DNA of 64,000 nucleotides, taken from the NCBI GenBank assembly GCA_033782935.1, contig JAWQEG010000412.1, positions 310,001 to 374,000 on the forward strand, in the 5' to 3' direction. Positions within the stretch are counted from its first letter, which is position 1. Every line of letters begins with the position of its first letter. This document shows positions 14,690 through 27,999 of the stretch, piece by piece. A program made the position numbers and the translations under genes. This DNA comes from Petrolisthes cinctipes (Eukaryota; Arthropoda; Malacostraca; Decapoda; Porcellanidae). The notes beneath the pieces were generated by a model that worked only from the letters and a program-made list of their open reading frames with translations, had not been told where the DNA came from and ran no database searches.

Positions 14690-17600
14690 TTGGACTGTAA
14701 ATATCAACAGTCATTTATGGGGTGGTGGGTGTGTTGTTATCATTACAGAGCTTGGACTGTAATTCTCAAAAGTCATTCTTGGGGTGGTGGGTGGGAGGGT
14801 GTTATTACAGTGCTTGGACTAAAAAATATCAACCATCAATTATGCGGTGGTGTTGTGTGTGGATTTCATTACAGAGCTTGGACTGTAAATATAAACAGTC
14901 ATTCATAGGTTGGTGGGTGTGTGAGTGACATTACAGAGCTTGGAATGTAAATATCAACAGTCATTTACGGGGTGGTGGGTGTGTTGTTATCATTACTGTG
15001 CTTGGACTGTAAATTTCAAAAGTCATTCTTGGGGTGGTGGGTGTGTGGGTGTCATTACAGTGCTTGGACTGTAAATATCAACAATCAATCATGGGGTGGT
15101 GGGTGTATGGGTGTCATTACAGAGCTTGGACTGTAAATATCAACAGTAATTTATAAGGTGGTGGGTGTCATTAAAGTGCTTGGACTGTAAATATTAACAG
15201 TCATTCATGGAGTGGTGGGTGTATTAGTGTCATTAAAGTGCTTGGACTGTAAATATCAACAGTCATCAATAGGGTGGTGGGTGTCATTAGAGTGCTTGAA
15301 CTTGAAATATCAACAGTCATTCATGGGTTGTGAGGGTGTCATTAGAGTGCTTGGACTGTAAATATCAACAGTCATTCATGGGGTTATGGGTGTGTGAGTG
15401 TCATTACAGTGCTTGGACTGTAAATATCAACATTCATTCATGGGTTGGTGGGTGTGTGGGTGTCATTACAGTGCTTGGACTATAAATATCAACAGTCATT
15501 CATGGGGTGGTTGTTTTGTGGGTGTCATTACAGTGCTTAGACTGAAAATATCAAGTCATTTATGGGGTGGTGGCTGTGTAAGTGTCATTACAGTACTTGG
15601 ACTGTAAATATCAACAGTCATTCATTGGGTGGTGGGTGTGTGGGTGTCATTACAGTGTTTTGATTGTAAATATCAACAGTCATTCATGGGTTGTGAGGGT
15701 TTCATTAGAGTGCTTGGACTGTAAATATCAACAGTCATTCATAGGGTGGTGGGTGTGTGGGTGTCATTACAGTGCTTAGACTGTAAATATCAACAGTCAT
15801 TCATAGGGTGGTGCGTGTGTGGCTGTCATTACAGTGCTTAGACTGTAAATATCAAGTAATTCGTGGGGTGGTGGCTGTGTGAGTGTCATGACAGTTCTTG
15901 GATTGTAAATATCAGCAGTCATTCATTAGGTCGAGAGTGTGTGGGTGTCATTACAGTGCTTGTACTATAAATATCAACAGCCATTCATAGGCTGGTGGGT
16001 GTCATTAGAGTGCTTGGAATGTAAATATCAACAGTCATTCATGGGGTGGTGGGTGTGTGGGTGTCAATACAGTGCTTGGACTGTAAATAACAACCATAAT
16101 TTATGAGGTAGTGGGTGTGGGGGTGTCATTACAGTGCTTGGACTGTAAATATCGACAGTCATTCATGGGGTGGTGGGTGTGTGGGTGTCATTACGGTGTT
16201 TTGATTGTAAATATCAACAGTCATTTATAAGGTGGTGGGTGTCATTAAAGTGCTTGGACTGTAAATATTAACAGTCATTCATGGAGTGGTGGGTTTATTA
16301 GTGTCATTACAGTGCTTGTACTATAAATATCAACCGTCATTTTTGGGGTTATGGGTGTGTGGGTGTCATTACAGTTCTTGGACTGCAAATATCAACAGTC
16401 ATACATAGGCTGGTGGGTGAGTGAATGTCATTACAGTGCTTGGACTATAAATATCAACAGTCATTCATTGGGTTGTGGGTGTGTAGGTGTCATTATAGTG
16501 CTTGGACTGTAAATATCAACAGTCAATCATGGTGTTATTGGGTATGTGAGTGTCATTACAGTGCTTGGACTGTAAATATCAACAGTCATACATGGGATGG
16601 TGGGAGTGTGGGTGTCATTACAGTGTTATGATTGTAAATATCAACAGTCATTTATAAGGTGGTGGGTGTCATTAGAGTGCTTGGAATGTAAATATTAACA
16701 GTCATTCATGGAGTGGTGGGTGTATTGGTGTCATTACAGTGCTTGGACTGTAAATATGAACCATAATTCATGGGGTGGTGGGTGTGGGGTGTCATTACAG
16801 TTCTTGGACTGTAAATATCAACCATCATTCATTGGGTGGTGGATGTGTGTGTGACATTACAATGCTTGGACTGTAAATATTAACAGTCATTCATGGGGTG
16901 GTGAGTGTGTGGATGTCATTACAGTGCTTGGACTGTAAATATCAACAGTCATTCATGGAGTGGTGGGTGTGTGGGTGTCATTACAGTGCTTGGACTGTAA
17001 ATATCAATAGTCAATCATGAGGTGGTCGGTGTGTGGGTGTCATTACAGTGCTTGGAATGTAAATATCAACAGTCATTCATTTGGTGGTGCGTGTGTCGTT
17101 GTCATGACAGTGCTTGGACTGTAAATATCAACAGTCATTCATGGGGTGTTGATTGTGTGGGTGTCAATACAGTGCTCAGACTGTAAATATTAACAGTCAT
17201 TCATGGGGTGGTGGGTGTGTGGATATCATTGCAGTGCTTAGACTGAAAATATCAACAGTCATTTATGGGGTGGTAGGTGTGTTTGTGTCATTACAGTGCT
17301 TGGACTATAAATATCAACGGTCATTTTTGGGGTTGTGGGTGTGTGGGTGTCATTACAGTTCTTGGACGGTAAATATCATAAGTCATTCTTGGGGTGGTGG
17401 GTGTGTGGCTGTCATTATAGTGATTGGACTGTAAATATCAACAGTCAATCATGGGGTGGTATGTATGTGGGTGTCATTACAGTGCTTGGACACTAAATAT
17501 CGACAGTCATTCATGAGGTGTTGGGTGTGTGGGTGTCATTACAGTGTTTTAAATGTAAATATCAACAGTCATTTATAAGGTGGAGGGTGTTATTTTAGTG

Positions 17601-18153
17601 CTTGGACTGTAAATATTACCAGTCATTTATGGAGTTGTGGGTGTGTTGGTGTCATTACAGGGCTTGGACTGTAAATATCAACCATAATTCATGGGGTGGT
17701 GGGTGTGGGGTGTCATTACAGTTCTTGGACTGTAAATATCAACCATCATTCATTAGGTGGTGGGTTTGTGGGTGTCATTACAGTGCTCAGACTGTAAATA
17801 TTGACAGTCATTTATGGGGTGGTGGGTATGTAGGTGTCATTACAGTTCTTGGACTGAAAAAATCAACAGTCATTTATAGGGTGGTGGGTGTGTGAGTGTC
17901 ATTACAGGGCTTGGACTGTAAATATCAACCATAATGCATGGGGTGGTGGGTGTGGGGCGTCATTACTGTGCTTTGACTGTAAATATCAACAGTCATTCAT
18001 GGGGTGGTGGTGGTGAGGGTGTTATTACAGTGCTTGGACTGTAAATATCAACAGTCATTCATGGGGTGGTGGGTGTGTGGATGTTATTACAGTGCTTGGA
18101 CTGTAAATATCAAGTCATTTATGGGGTGGTGGGTGTGTGTGTGTCATTAGTGC
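14690..18153 (+). repeat. Higher-order repeat copy, type B, lacking two monomers (3,464 bp)
   Basis: Landmarks at 15398, 16425, 17153 and 17602. The 17153-17602 spacing is 449 bp, where the same spacing in copies at 13565 and 20754 is 573 bp. The difference is 124 bp, exactly two 62-bp units, lost near 17430. It shares with the 21879 copy the spelling TAATTCTC in its second monomer and a segment at 15138-15360, neither of which is in type A copies. Confidence 0.8.
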
Positions 18154-21100
18154 TTGGACTGTAAATATCAACAGTCATTTATGGGGTGGTGGGTGTGTTG
18201 TTATCATTACAGTGCTTGGACTGTAAATTTCAAAAGTCATTCTTGGGGTGGTCGGTGGGAGGGTGTTATTACAGTGCTTGGACTAAAAAATATCAACCAT
18301 CAATTATGCGGTGGTGTTGTGTGTGGATTTCATTAGAGAGCTTGGACTGTAAATATAAACAGTCATTCATAGGTTGGTGGGTGTGTGAGTGACATTACAG
18401 AGCTTGGAATGTAAATATCAACAGTCATTTATGGGGTGGTGGGTGTGTTGTTACCATTACTGTGCTTGGACTGTAAATATCAACAGTCATTCTTGGGTAA
18501 GTGGGTGTGTGGGTGTCATTATAGTGCTTAGACTGTAAATACCAACAGTCATTCATGAGGTGGTGGGTGTTTGGCTGTTATTACAGTGCTTGGACTGTAA
18601 ATATCAACTGTAATTCATGGTGTGGTGGCTGTGTGAGTGTCATTACAGTACTTGGACTGTAAATATCAACAGTCATTCATGGGGTGGTTGGTGTGTGGGT
18701 GTCATTACAGTGTTTTGATTGTAAATATCAACAGTTATTCATAGGATGGTGGGTGTCATTAGAGTGCTTGGACTGTAAATATCAACAGTCATCGATTGGG
18801 TGGTTGGTGTGTGGGTGTCATTACAGTTCTTGGACTGTAAATATCAACCATAATTCATTGGGTGGTGGGTGTGGGGGTGTCATTACAGTGCTTTGACTGT
18901 AAATATCAACAGTCATTAATGGGGTGGTGGGTGTGAGGGTGTCATTACAGTGCTTGGACTGTAAACATTAACAGTCATTCATGGGGTGGTGAGTGTGTGA
19001 GTCTCATTATAGTGCTTGGACTGTAAATATCAACAGTCATTCATGGGGTTATGGGTGTGTGAGTGTCATTACAGTGCTTGGACTGTAAATATCAACATTC
19101 ATTCATGGGTTGGTGGGTGTGTGGGTGTCATTACAGTGCTTGGACTATAAATATCAACAGTCATTCATGGGGTGGTTGTTTTGTGGGTGTCATTACAGTG
19201 CTTAGACTGAAAATATCAAGTCATTTATGGGGTGGTGGCTGTGTAAGTGTCATTACAGTACTTGGACTGTAAATATCAACAGTCATTCATTGGGTGGTGG
19301 GTGTGTGGGTGTCATTACAGTGTTTTGATTGTAAATATCAACAGTCATTCATGGGTTGTGAGGGTTTCATTAGAGTGCTTGGACTGTAAATATCAACAGT
19401 CATTCATAGGGTGGTGGGTGTGTGGCTGTCATTACAGTGCTTAGACTAAATATCAAGTAATTCGTGGGGTGGTGGCTGTGTGAGTGTCATGACAGTTCTT
19501 GGATTGTAAATATCAGCAGTCATTCATTAGGTCGAGAGTGTGTGGGTGTCATTACAGTGCTTGGACTATAAATATCAACAGCCATTCATAGGCTGGTGGG
19601 TGTCATTAGAGTGCTTGGACTGTAAATATCAACAGTCATTCATGGGGTGGTGGGTGTGTGGGTGACAATACAGTGCTTGGACTGTAAATAACAACCATAA
19701 TTTATGAGGTAGTGGGTGTTGGGGTGTCATTACAGTGCTTGGACTGTAAATATCGACAGTCATTCATGGGGTGGTGGGTGTGTGGGTGTCATTACGGTGT
19801 TTTGATTGTAAATATCAACAGTCATTTATAAGGTGGTGGGTGTCATTAAAGTGCTTGGACTGTAAATATTAACAGTCATTCATGGAGTGGTGGGTGTATT
19901 AGTTTCATTACAGTGCTTGTACTATAAATATCAACCGTCATTTTTGGGGTTATGGGTGTGTGGGTGTCATTACAGTTCTTGGACTGCAAATATCAACAGT
20001 CATACATAGGCTGGTGGGTGAGTGAATGTCATTACAGTGCGTGGACTATAAATATCAACAGTCATTCATTGGGTTGTGGGTGTGTAGGTGTCATTATAGT
20101 GCTTGGACTGTAAATATCAACAGTCAATCATGGTGTTATTGGGTATGTGAGTGTCATTACAGTGCTTGGACTGTAAATATCAACAGTCATACATGGGATG
20201 GTGGGAGTGTGGGTGTCATTACAGTGTTATGATTGTAAATATCAACAGTCATTTATAAGGTGGTGGGTGTCATTAGAGTGCTTGGAATGTAAATATTAAC
20301 AGTCATTCATGGAGTGGTGGGTGTATTGGTGTCATTACAGTGCTTGGACTGTAAATATGAACCATAATTCATGGGGTTGTGGGTGTGGGGTGTCATTACA
20401 GTTCTTGGACTGTAAATATCAACCATCATTCATTGGGTGGTGGATGTGTGTGTGACATTACAGTGCTTGGACTGTAAATATTAACAGTCATTCATGGGGT
20501 GGTGAGTGTGTGGATGTCATTACAGTGCTTGGACTGTAAATATCAACAGTCATTCATGGAGTGGTGGGTGTGTGGGTGTCATTACAGTGCTTGGACTGTA
20601 AATATAAATAGTCAATCATGAGGTGGTCGGTGTGTGGGTGTCATTACAGTGCTTGGAATGTAAATATCAACAGTCATTCATTTGGTGGTGCGTGTGTCGT
20701 TGTCATGACAGTGCTTGGACTGTAAATATCAACAGTCATTCATGGGGTGTTGAGTGTATGGGTGTCAATACAGTGCTCAGACTGTAAATATTAACAGTCA
20801 TTCATGGGGTGGTGGGTGTGTGGATATCATTGCAGTGCTTAGACTGAAAATATCAACAGTCATTTATGGGGTGGTAGGTGTGTTTGTGTCATTACAGTGC
20901 TTGGACTATAAATATCAACTGTCATTTTTGGGGTTGTGGGTGTGTGGGTGTCATTACAGTTCTTGGACGGTAAATATCATAAGTCATTCTTGGGGTGGTG
21001 GGTGTGTGGCTGTCATTATAGTGGTTGGACTGTAAATATCAACAGTCATTCATGGGGTTGTGTGTGTGTAGGTGTCATTACATTGCATGGACTGTAAATA

Positions 21101-21878
21101 TCAAAAGTCATTCTTGGGATGGTGGGTGTGTGGCTGTCATTATAGTGATTGGACTGTAAATATCAACAGTTAATCATGGGGTGGTATGTATGTGGGTGTC
21201 ATTACAGTGCTTGGACACTAAATATCGACAGTCATTCATGAGGTGTTGGGTGTGTGGGTGTCATTACAGTGTTTTAAATGTAAATATCAACAGTCATTTA
21301 TAAGGTGGAGGGTGTTATTTTAGTGCTTGGACTGTAAATATTACCAGTCATTTATGGAGTTGTGGGTGTGTTGGTGTCATTACAGGGCTTGGACTGTAAA
21401 TATCAACCATAATTCATGGGGTGGTGGGTGTGGGGTGTCATTACAGTTCTTGGACTGTAAATATCAACCATCATTCATTAGGTGGTGGGTTTGTGGGTGT
21501 CATTACAGTGCTCAGACTGTAAATATTGACAGTCATTTATGGGGTGGTGGGTATGTAGGTGTCATTACAGTTCTTGGACTGAAAAAATCAACAGTCATTT
21601 ATAGGGTGGTGGGTGTGTGAGTGTCATTACAGGGCTTGGACTGTAAATATCAACCATAATGCATGGGGTGGTGGGTGTGGGGCGTCATTACTGTGCTTTG
21701 ACTGTAAATATCAACAGTCATTCATGGGGTGGTGGTGGTGAGGGTGTTATTACAGTGCTTGGACTGTAAATATCAACAGTCATTCATGGGGTGGTGGGTG
21801 TGTGGATGTTATTACAGTGCTTGGACTGTAAATATCAAGTCATTTATGGGGTGGTGGGTGTGTGTGTGTCATTAGTGC
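18154..21878 (+). repeat. Higher-order repeat copy, type A (3,725 bp)
   Basis: Landmarks at 19063, 20026, 20754 and 21327. It resembles the 10716 copy (GGGTAAGTGGG monomer group at 18495, TAAATTTC spelling) more than its immediate neighbours. One monomer at 19441-19470 has lost part of its core (TTAGACTAAATATCAAG), a private mutation. Confidence 0.8.
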
Positions 21879-22560
21879 TTGGACTGTAAATATCAACAGT
21901 CATTTATGGGGTGGTGGGTGTGTTGTTATCATTACAGTGCTTGGACTGTAATTCTCAAAAGTCATTCTTGGGGTGGTGGGTGGGAGGGTGTTATTACAGT
22001 GCTTGGACTAAAAAATATCAACCATCAATTATGCGGTGGTGTTGTGTGTGGATTTCATTACAGAGCTTGGACTGTAAATATAAACAGTCATTCATAGGTT
22101 GGTGGGTGTGTGAATGACATTACAGAGCTTGGAATGTAAATATCAACAGTCATTTATGGGGTGGTGGGTGTGTTGTTATCATTACTGTGCTTGGACTGTA
22201 AATTTCAAAAGTCATTCTTGGGGTGGTGGGTGTGTGGGTGTCATTACAGTGCTTGGACTGTAAATATCAACAATCAAACATGGGGTGGTGGGTGTATGGG
22301 TGTCATTACAGAGCTTGGACTGTAAATATCAACAGTAATTTATAAGGTTGTGGGTGTCATTAAAGTGCTTGGACTGTAAATATTAACAGTCATTCATGGA
22401 GTGGTGGGTGTATTAGTGTCATTACAGTGCTTGGACTGTAAATATCAACAGTCATCAATAGGGTGGTGGGTGTCATTAGAGTGCTTGAACTTGAAATATC
22501 AACAGTCATTCATGGGTTGTGAGGGTGTCATTAGAGTGCTTGGACTGTAAATATCAACAG
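21879..22560 (+). repeat. Higher-order repeat copy, type B, truncated
   Basis: Begins like the other copies and shares TAATTCTC and the CATCAATAGGG / TTGAACTTGAAATATC monomers with the 14690 copy, 7,189 bp upstream. After about 22560 the ordered match to the earlier copies stops and array A continues with a different monomer order. Confidence 0.75.
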
Positions 22561-23689
22561 TCATTAATGGGGTGGTGGGTGTGTGGGTGTCATGACAGTG
22601 CTTGGACTGTAAATATCAACAGTTATTTATGGGGTGGTAAGTGTGTTGGTGTCATTACAGTGCTTAGAATTTAAATATCAACAGTCATTCATGGGGTGGT
22701 GGGTGTGTGGGTGTCATTACAGTGCTTGGACTATAAATATCAACAGACATTCATGGGGTGGTGGGTGTGTGGGTGTCATTACAGTGCTTAGACTATAAAT
22801 ATCAACAGTCATTCGTAGGGTGGTGGGTGTCATTAGAGTGCTTGGACTGTAAATATCAACAGTCATTCATGGGGTGGTGTGTGTGAGTGTCATTACAGAG
22901 CTTGGACTGTAAATATCAACAGTCATTTATGGGGTGGTGTGTGTGTGGGTGTCATTACAGTGCTTGGACTATAAATATCAACAGTCATTCATGGGTTGGT
23001 GGGTGTGTGGGTGTCATTAGAGTGCTTGGACTGTAAATATCAACAGTCATTCATGGGGTGGTGGGTTTTTGGGTGTCATTACAGTTCTTGGACTGTAAAT
23101 ATCAACCATAATTCATGGGGTAGTGGGTGTGGGGGTGTCATTACAGTACTTTGACTGTAAATATCAACAGTCATTCATGGGGTGGTGGAGGTGAGGGTGT
23201 TATTACAGTGCTTGGACTGTAAATATCAACAGTCATTCATGGGGTGGTGTGTGTGTGGATGTTATTACAGTGCTTGGACTGTAAATATCAAGTCATTTAT
23301 GGGGTGGTGGGTGTGTGTGTGTCATTAGTGCTTGGACTGTAAATATCAACAGTCATTTATGGGGTGGTGGGTGTGTTATTATCATTACAGTGCTTGGACT
23401 GTAAATTTCATAAGTCATTCTTGGGGTGGTGGGTGTGAGGGTGTTATTACAGTGCTTGGACTATAAATATCAACCATCAATTATGCGGTGGTGTTGTGTG
23501 TGGATTACATTACAGAGCTTGGACTGTAAATATCAACAGTCATTCATAGGTTGGTGGGTGTGTGAGTGTCATTACAGAGCTTGGAATGTAAATATCAACA
23601 ATCATTTATGGGGTGGTGGGTGTATTGTTATCATTACTGTGCTTGGACTGTAAATTTCAAAAGTCATTCTTGGGGTGGTGGGTGTGTGG

Positions 23690-26600
23690 GTGTCATTACA
23701 GTGCTTAGACTGTAAATATCAACAGTCATTTATTGGGTGGTGGGTGTTTGGCTGTCATTACAGTGCTTGGACTGTAAATATCAACAATCAATCATGGGAT
23801 GGTGGGTGTATGGGTGTCATTACAGAGCTTGGACTGTAAATATCAACAGTCATTCATGGAGTGGTGGGTGTGTGGGTGTCATTACAGTGATTGGACTGTA
23901 AATATCAACAGTCATTCTTGGGTAGGTGGGTGTGTGGGTTTCATTATAGTGTTAGGACTGTAAATACCAACAGTCATTCATGAGGTGGTGGGTGTTTGGA
24001 TGTTATTACAGTGCTTGGACTGTAAATATCAACAGTAATTCATTGTGTGGTTGCTGTGTGAGTGTCATTACAGTACTTGGACTGTAAATATCAACAGTCA
24101 TTCATGGGGTGGTTGGTGTGTGGGTGTCATTACAGTGTTTTGATTGTAAATATCAACAGTCATTCATAGGGTGGTGGTTGTCATTAGAGTGCTTGGACTG
24201 TAAATATCAACAGTCATCGATTGGGTGGTTGGTGTGTGGGTGTCATTACAGTTCTTGGACTGTAAATATCAACCATAATTCATTGGGTGGTGGGTGTGGG
24301 GGTGTCATTACTGTGCTTTGACTGTAAATATCAACAGTCATTCATGAGGTGGTGGGTGTGAGGGTGACATTACAGTGCTTGGACTGTAAACATTAATAGT
24401 CATTCATGGGGTTGTGAGAGTGTGAGTCTCTTTATAGTGCTTGGACTGTAAATATCAACAGTCATTCATGGGGTGATGGGTGTGTGGGTGTCATTACAGT
24501 GCTTGGACTGTAAATATCAAGTCATTCATGGGATGGTAGGTGTGTGTGTGTCATTAGTGCATGGACTGTAAATATCAACAGTCATTCATGGGGTGGTGGG
24601 TGGCATTACAGTGCTTGGAATGTAAATATCAACAGTCATTCATTGGGTGATGGGTGTGTGGATGTCATTACAGTGCTTGGACTGTAAATATCAACAGTCA
24701 TTCATGGGTTGGTGTGTGTGTGGGTGTCATTACAGTGCTTGGACTATAAATATTAACAGTCATTCATGGGGTGGTGGCTGTGTAAGTGTCATTACAGTAC
24801 TTGGACTGTAAATATCAACAGTCATTCATGGGGTGGTGGGTGTGTGGGTGTCATTACAGTGTTTTGATTGTAAATATCAACAGTCATTCATGGGTTGTGA
24901 GGGTGTCATTAGAGTTCTTGGACTGTAAATATCAACAGTCATTCATAGGGTGGTGGGTGTGTGGGTGTCATTACAGTGCTTAGACTGTAAATATCAACAG
25001 TCATTTATAGGGTGGTGGGTGTGTGGCTGTCATTACAGTGCTTAGACTGTAAAAATCAAGTAATTCGTGGAGTGGTGGCTGTGTGAGTGTCATGACAGTG
25101 CTTGGATTGTAAATATCAGCAGTCATTCATGGGGTGGAGAGTGTGTGGGTGTCATTACAGTGCTTGGACTATAAATATCAACAGCCATTCATAGGGTGGT
25201 GGGTGTCATTAGAGTGCTTGGACTGTAAATATCAACAGTCATTTATGGGGTGGTGGGTGTGTGGGTGTCATTACAGTGCTTGGACTGTAAATAACAACCA
25301 TAATTTATGAGGTAGTGGGTGTGGGGATGTCATTACAGTGCTTTGACTGTAAATATCGACAGTCATTCTTGGGGTGGTGGGTGTGTGGGTGTCATTACAG
25401 TGCTTAGACTGTAAATATCAACAGTCATTTATTGGGTGGTGGGTTTTTGGCTGTCATTACAGTGCTTGGACTGTAAATATCAACAATCAATCATGGGGTG
25501 GTGGGTGTATGGGTGTCATTACAGAGCTTGGACTGTAAATATCAACAGTCATTCATGGGGTGGTGGGTGTGTGGGTGTCATTACAGTGATTGGACTGTAA
25601 ATATCAACAGTCATTCTTGGGTAGGTGGGTGTGTGGGTGTCATTATAGTGCTTAGACTGTAAATACCAACAGTCATTCATGAGGTGGTGGGTGTTTGGCT
25701 GTTATTACAGTGCTTGAACTGTAAATATATCAGTAATTCATGGTGTGGTGGCTGTGTGAGTGTCATTACAGTACTTGGACTGTAAATATCAACAGTCATT
25801 CATGGGGTGGTGGGTGTGTGGGTGTCATTACAGTGTTTTGATTGTAAATATCAACAGTCATTCATAGGGTGGTGGGTGTCATTAGAGTGCTTGGACTGTA
25901 AATATTAACAGTCATCGATTGGGTGGTTGGTGTGTGGGTGTCATTACAGTTCTTGGACTGTAAATATCAACCATATTTTATTGGGTGGTGGGTGTGGGGG
26001 TGTCAATACAGTGCTTTGACTGTAAATATCAACAGTCATTCATGGGGTGTTGGGTGTGAGGGTGTCATTACAGTGCTTGTACTGTAAACTTTAATAGTCA
26101 TTCATGGGGTTGTGAGTGTGTGAGTCTCTTTATAGTGCTTGGACTGTAAAAATCAACAGTCATTCATGGGGTGATGGGTGTGTGGGTGTCATTACAGTGC
26201 TTGGACTGTAAATATCAAGTCATTCATGGGATTGTAGGTGTGTGTGTGTCATTAGTGCATGGACTGTAAATATCAACAGTCATTCATGGGGTGATGGGTT
26301 GTGGATGTCATTACAGTGCTTTGACTGTAAATATCAACAGTCATTCATGGGGTGGTGGCTGTGTAAGTGTCATTACAGTACTTGGACTGTAAATATCAAC
26401 AGTCATTCATGGGGTGGTGGGTGTGTGGGTGTCATTACAGTGTTTTGATTGTAAATATCAACAGTCGTTCAAGGGTTGTGAGGGTGTCATTAGAGTGCTT
26501 GGGCTGTAAATATCAACAGTCATTCATAGGGTGGTGGGTGTGTGGGTGTCATTACAGTGCTTAGACTGTAAATATCAACAGTCATTCATATGGTGGTAGG

Positions 26601-26950
26601 TGTGTGGCTGTCATTACAGTGCTTAGACTGTAAATATCAAGTAATTTGTAAGGTGGTGGCTGTGTGAGTGTCATGACAGTGCTTAGATTGTAAATATCAG
26701 CAGTCATTCATGGGGTGGAGAATGTGTGGGGGTCATTACAGTGCTTGGACTATAAATATCAACAGCCATTCATAGGGTGGTGGGTGTCATTAGAGTGCTT
26801 GGAATGTAAATATCAACAGTCATTCATGGGGTGGTGGGTGTGTGGGTGTCATTACAGTGCTTGGACTGTAAATAACAACCATAATTTATGAGGTAGTGGT
26901 TGTGGGGGTGTCATTACAGTGCTTTGACTGTAAATATCGACAATCATTCA
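23690..26950 (+). repeat. Duplicated block pair, offset about 1.6-1.7 kb
   Basis: Landmarks at 23690, 24475 and 24786 recur at about 25390, 26170 and 26367. The offset falls from about 1,700 to 1,581 bp, so several monomers differ between the copies. Both copies carry the same series: a monomer with a shortened palindrome (AAATATCAAGTCATT), then one starting CATTAGTGC. Confidence 0.65.
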
Positions 26951-27999
26951 TGGGGTGGTGGGTGTGTGGGTGTCATTACAGTGTTTTGATTGTAAAGATC
27001 AACAGTCATTTATAAGGTGGTGGGTGTCATTAAAGTGCTTGGACTGTAAATATTAACAGTCATTCATGGAGTGGTGGGTGTATTAGTGTCATTACAGTGC
27101 TTGGACTGTAAATATCAACAGTCATTCATAGGGTGGGGTGTGTGTGGCTGTCATTACAGTGCTTTGACTGTAAATATCGACTGTCATTCATGGGGTGGTG
27201 GGTTTGTTGGTGTCATTACAGTGCTCAGACTGTAAATATTGACATTCATTTATGGGGTGGTGGGTGTGTAGGTGTCATTACAGTTCTTGGACTGAAAAAA
27301 TCAACAGTCATTAATAGGGTGGTGGGTGTGTGAGTGTCATTACAGAGCTTGGACTGTAAATATCAACAGTCATTCATGGAGTTGTGTGTGTGTAGGTGTC
27401 ATTACAGTGCTTAGACTGTAAGTATCAACAGTCATTTATGGGATAGTGGGTGTGTGGCTGTCATTATAGTGGTTGGACTGTAAATATCAACAGTCAATCA
27501 TGGGGTGGTATGTATGTGGGTGTCATTACAATGCTTGGACGGTAAAATATCGACAGTCATTCATGGGGTGATGGGTGTGTGGGTGTCATTACAGTGTTTT
27601 GATTGTAAATATCAACAGTCATTTATAAGGTGGTGGGTGTCATTAGAGTGCTTAGACTGTAAATAGTAACAGTCATTCATGGAGTGGTGGGTGTGTTGAT
27701 GTCATTACAGTGCTTGGACTGTAAATATCAACCATAATTCATGGGGTGGTGGGTGTGGGGTGTCACTACAGTTCTTGGACTGTAAATATCAACCATCATT
27801 CATTGGGTGGTGGATGTGTGTGTGCCATTACAGTGCTTGGACTGTAAATATTAACAGTCATTCATGGGGATGGTGGGTGTTTGGATGTCATTACAGTGCT
27901 TTGACTGTAAATATAAACAGTCATTCAAGGAGTGGTGGGTGTGAGGGTGACATTACAGTGCTTGGACTGTAAATATTAACAGTCATTCATGGGGTGGTG

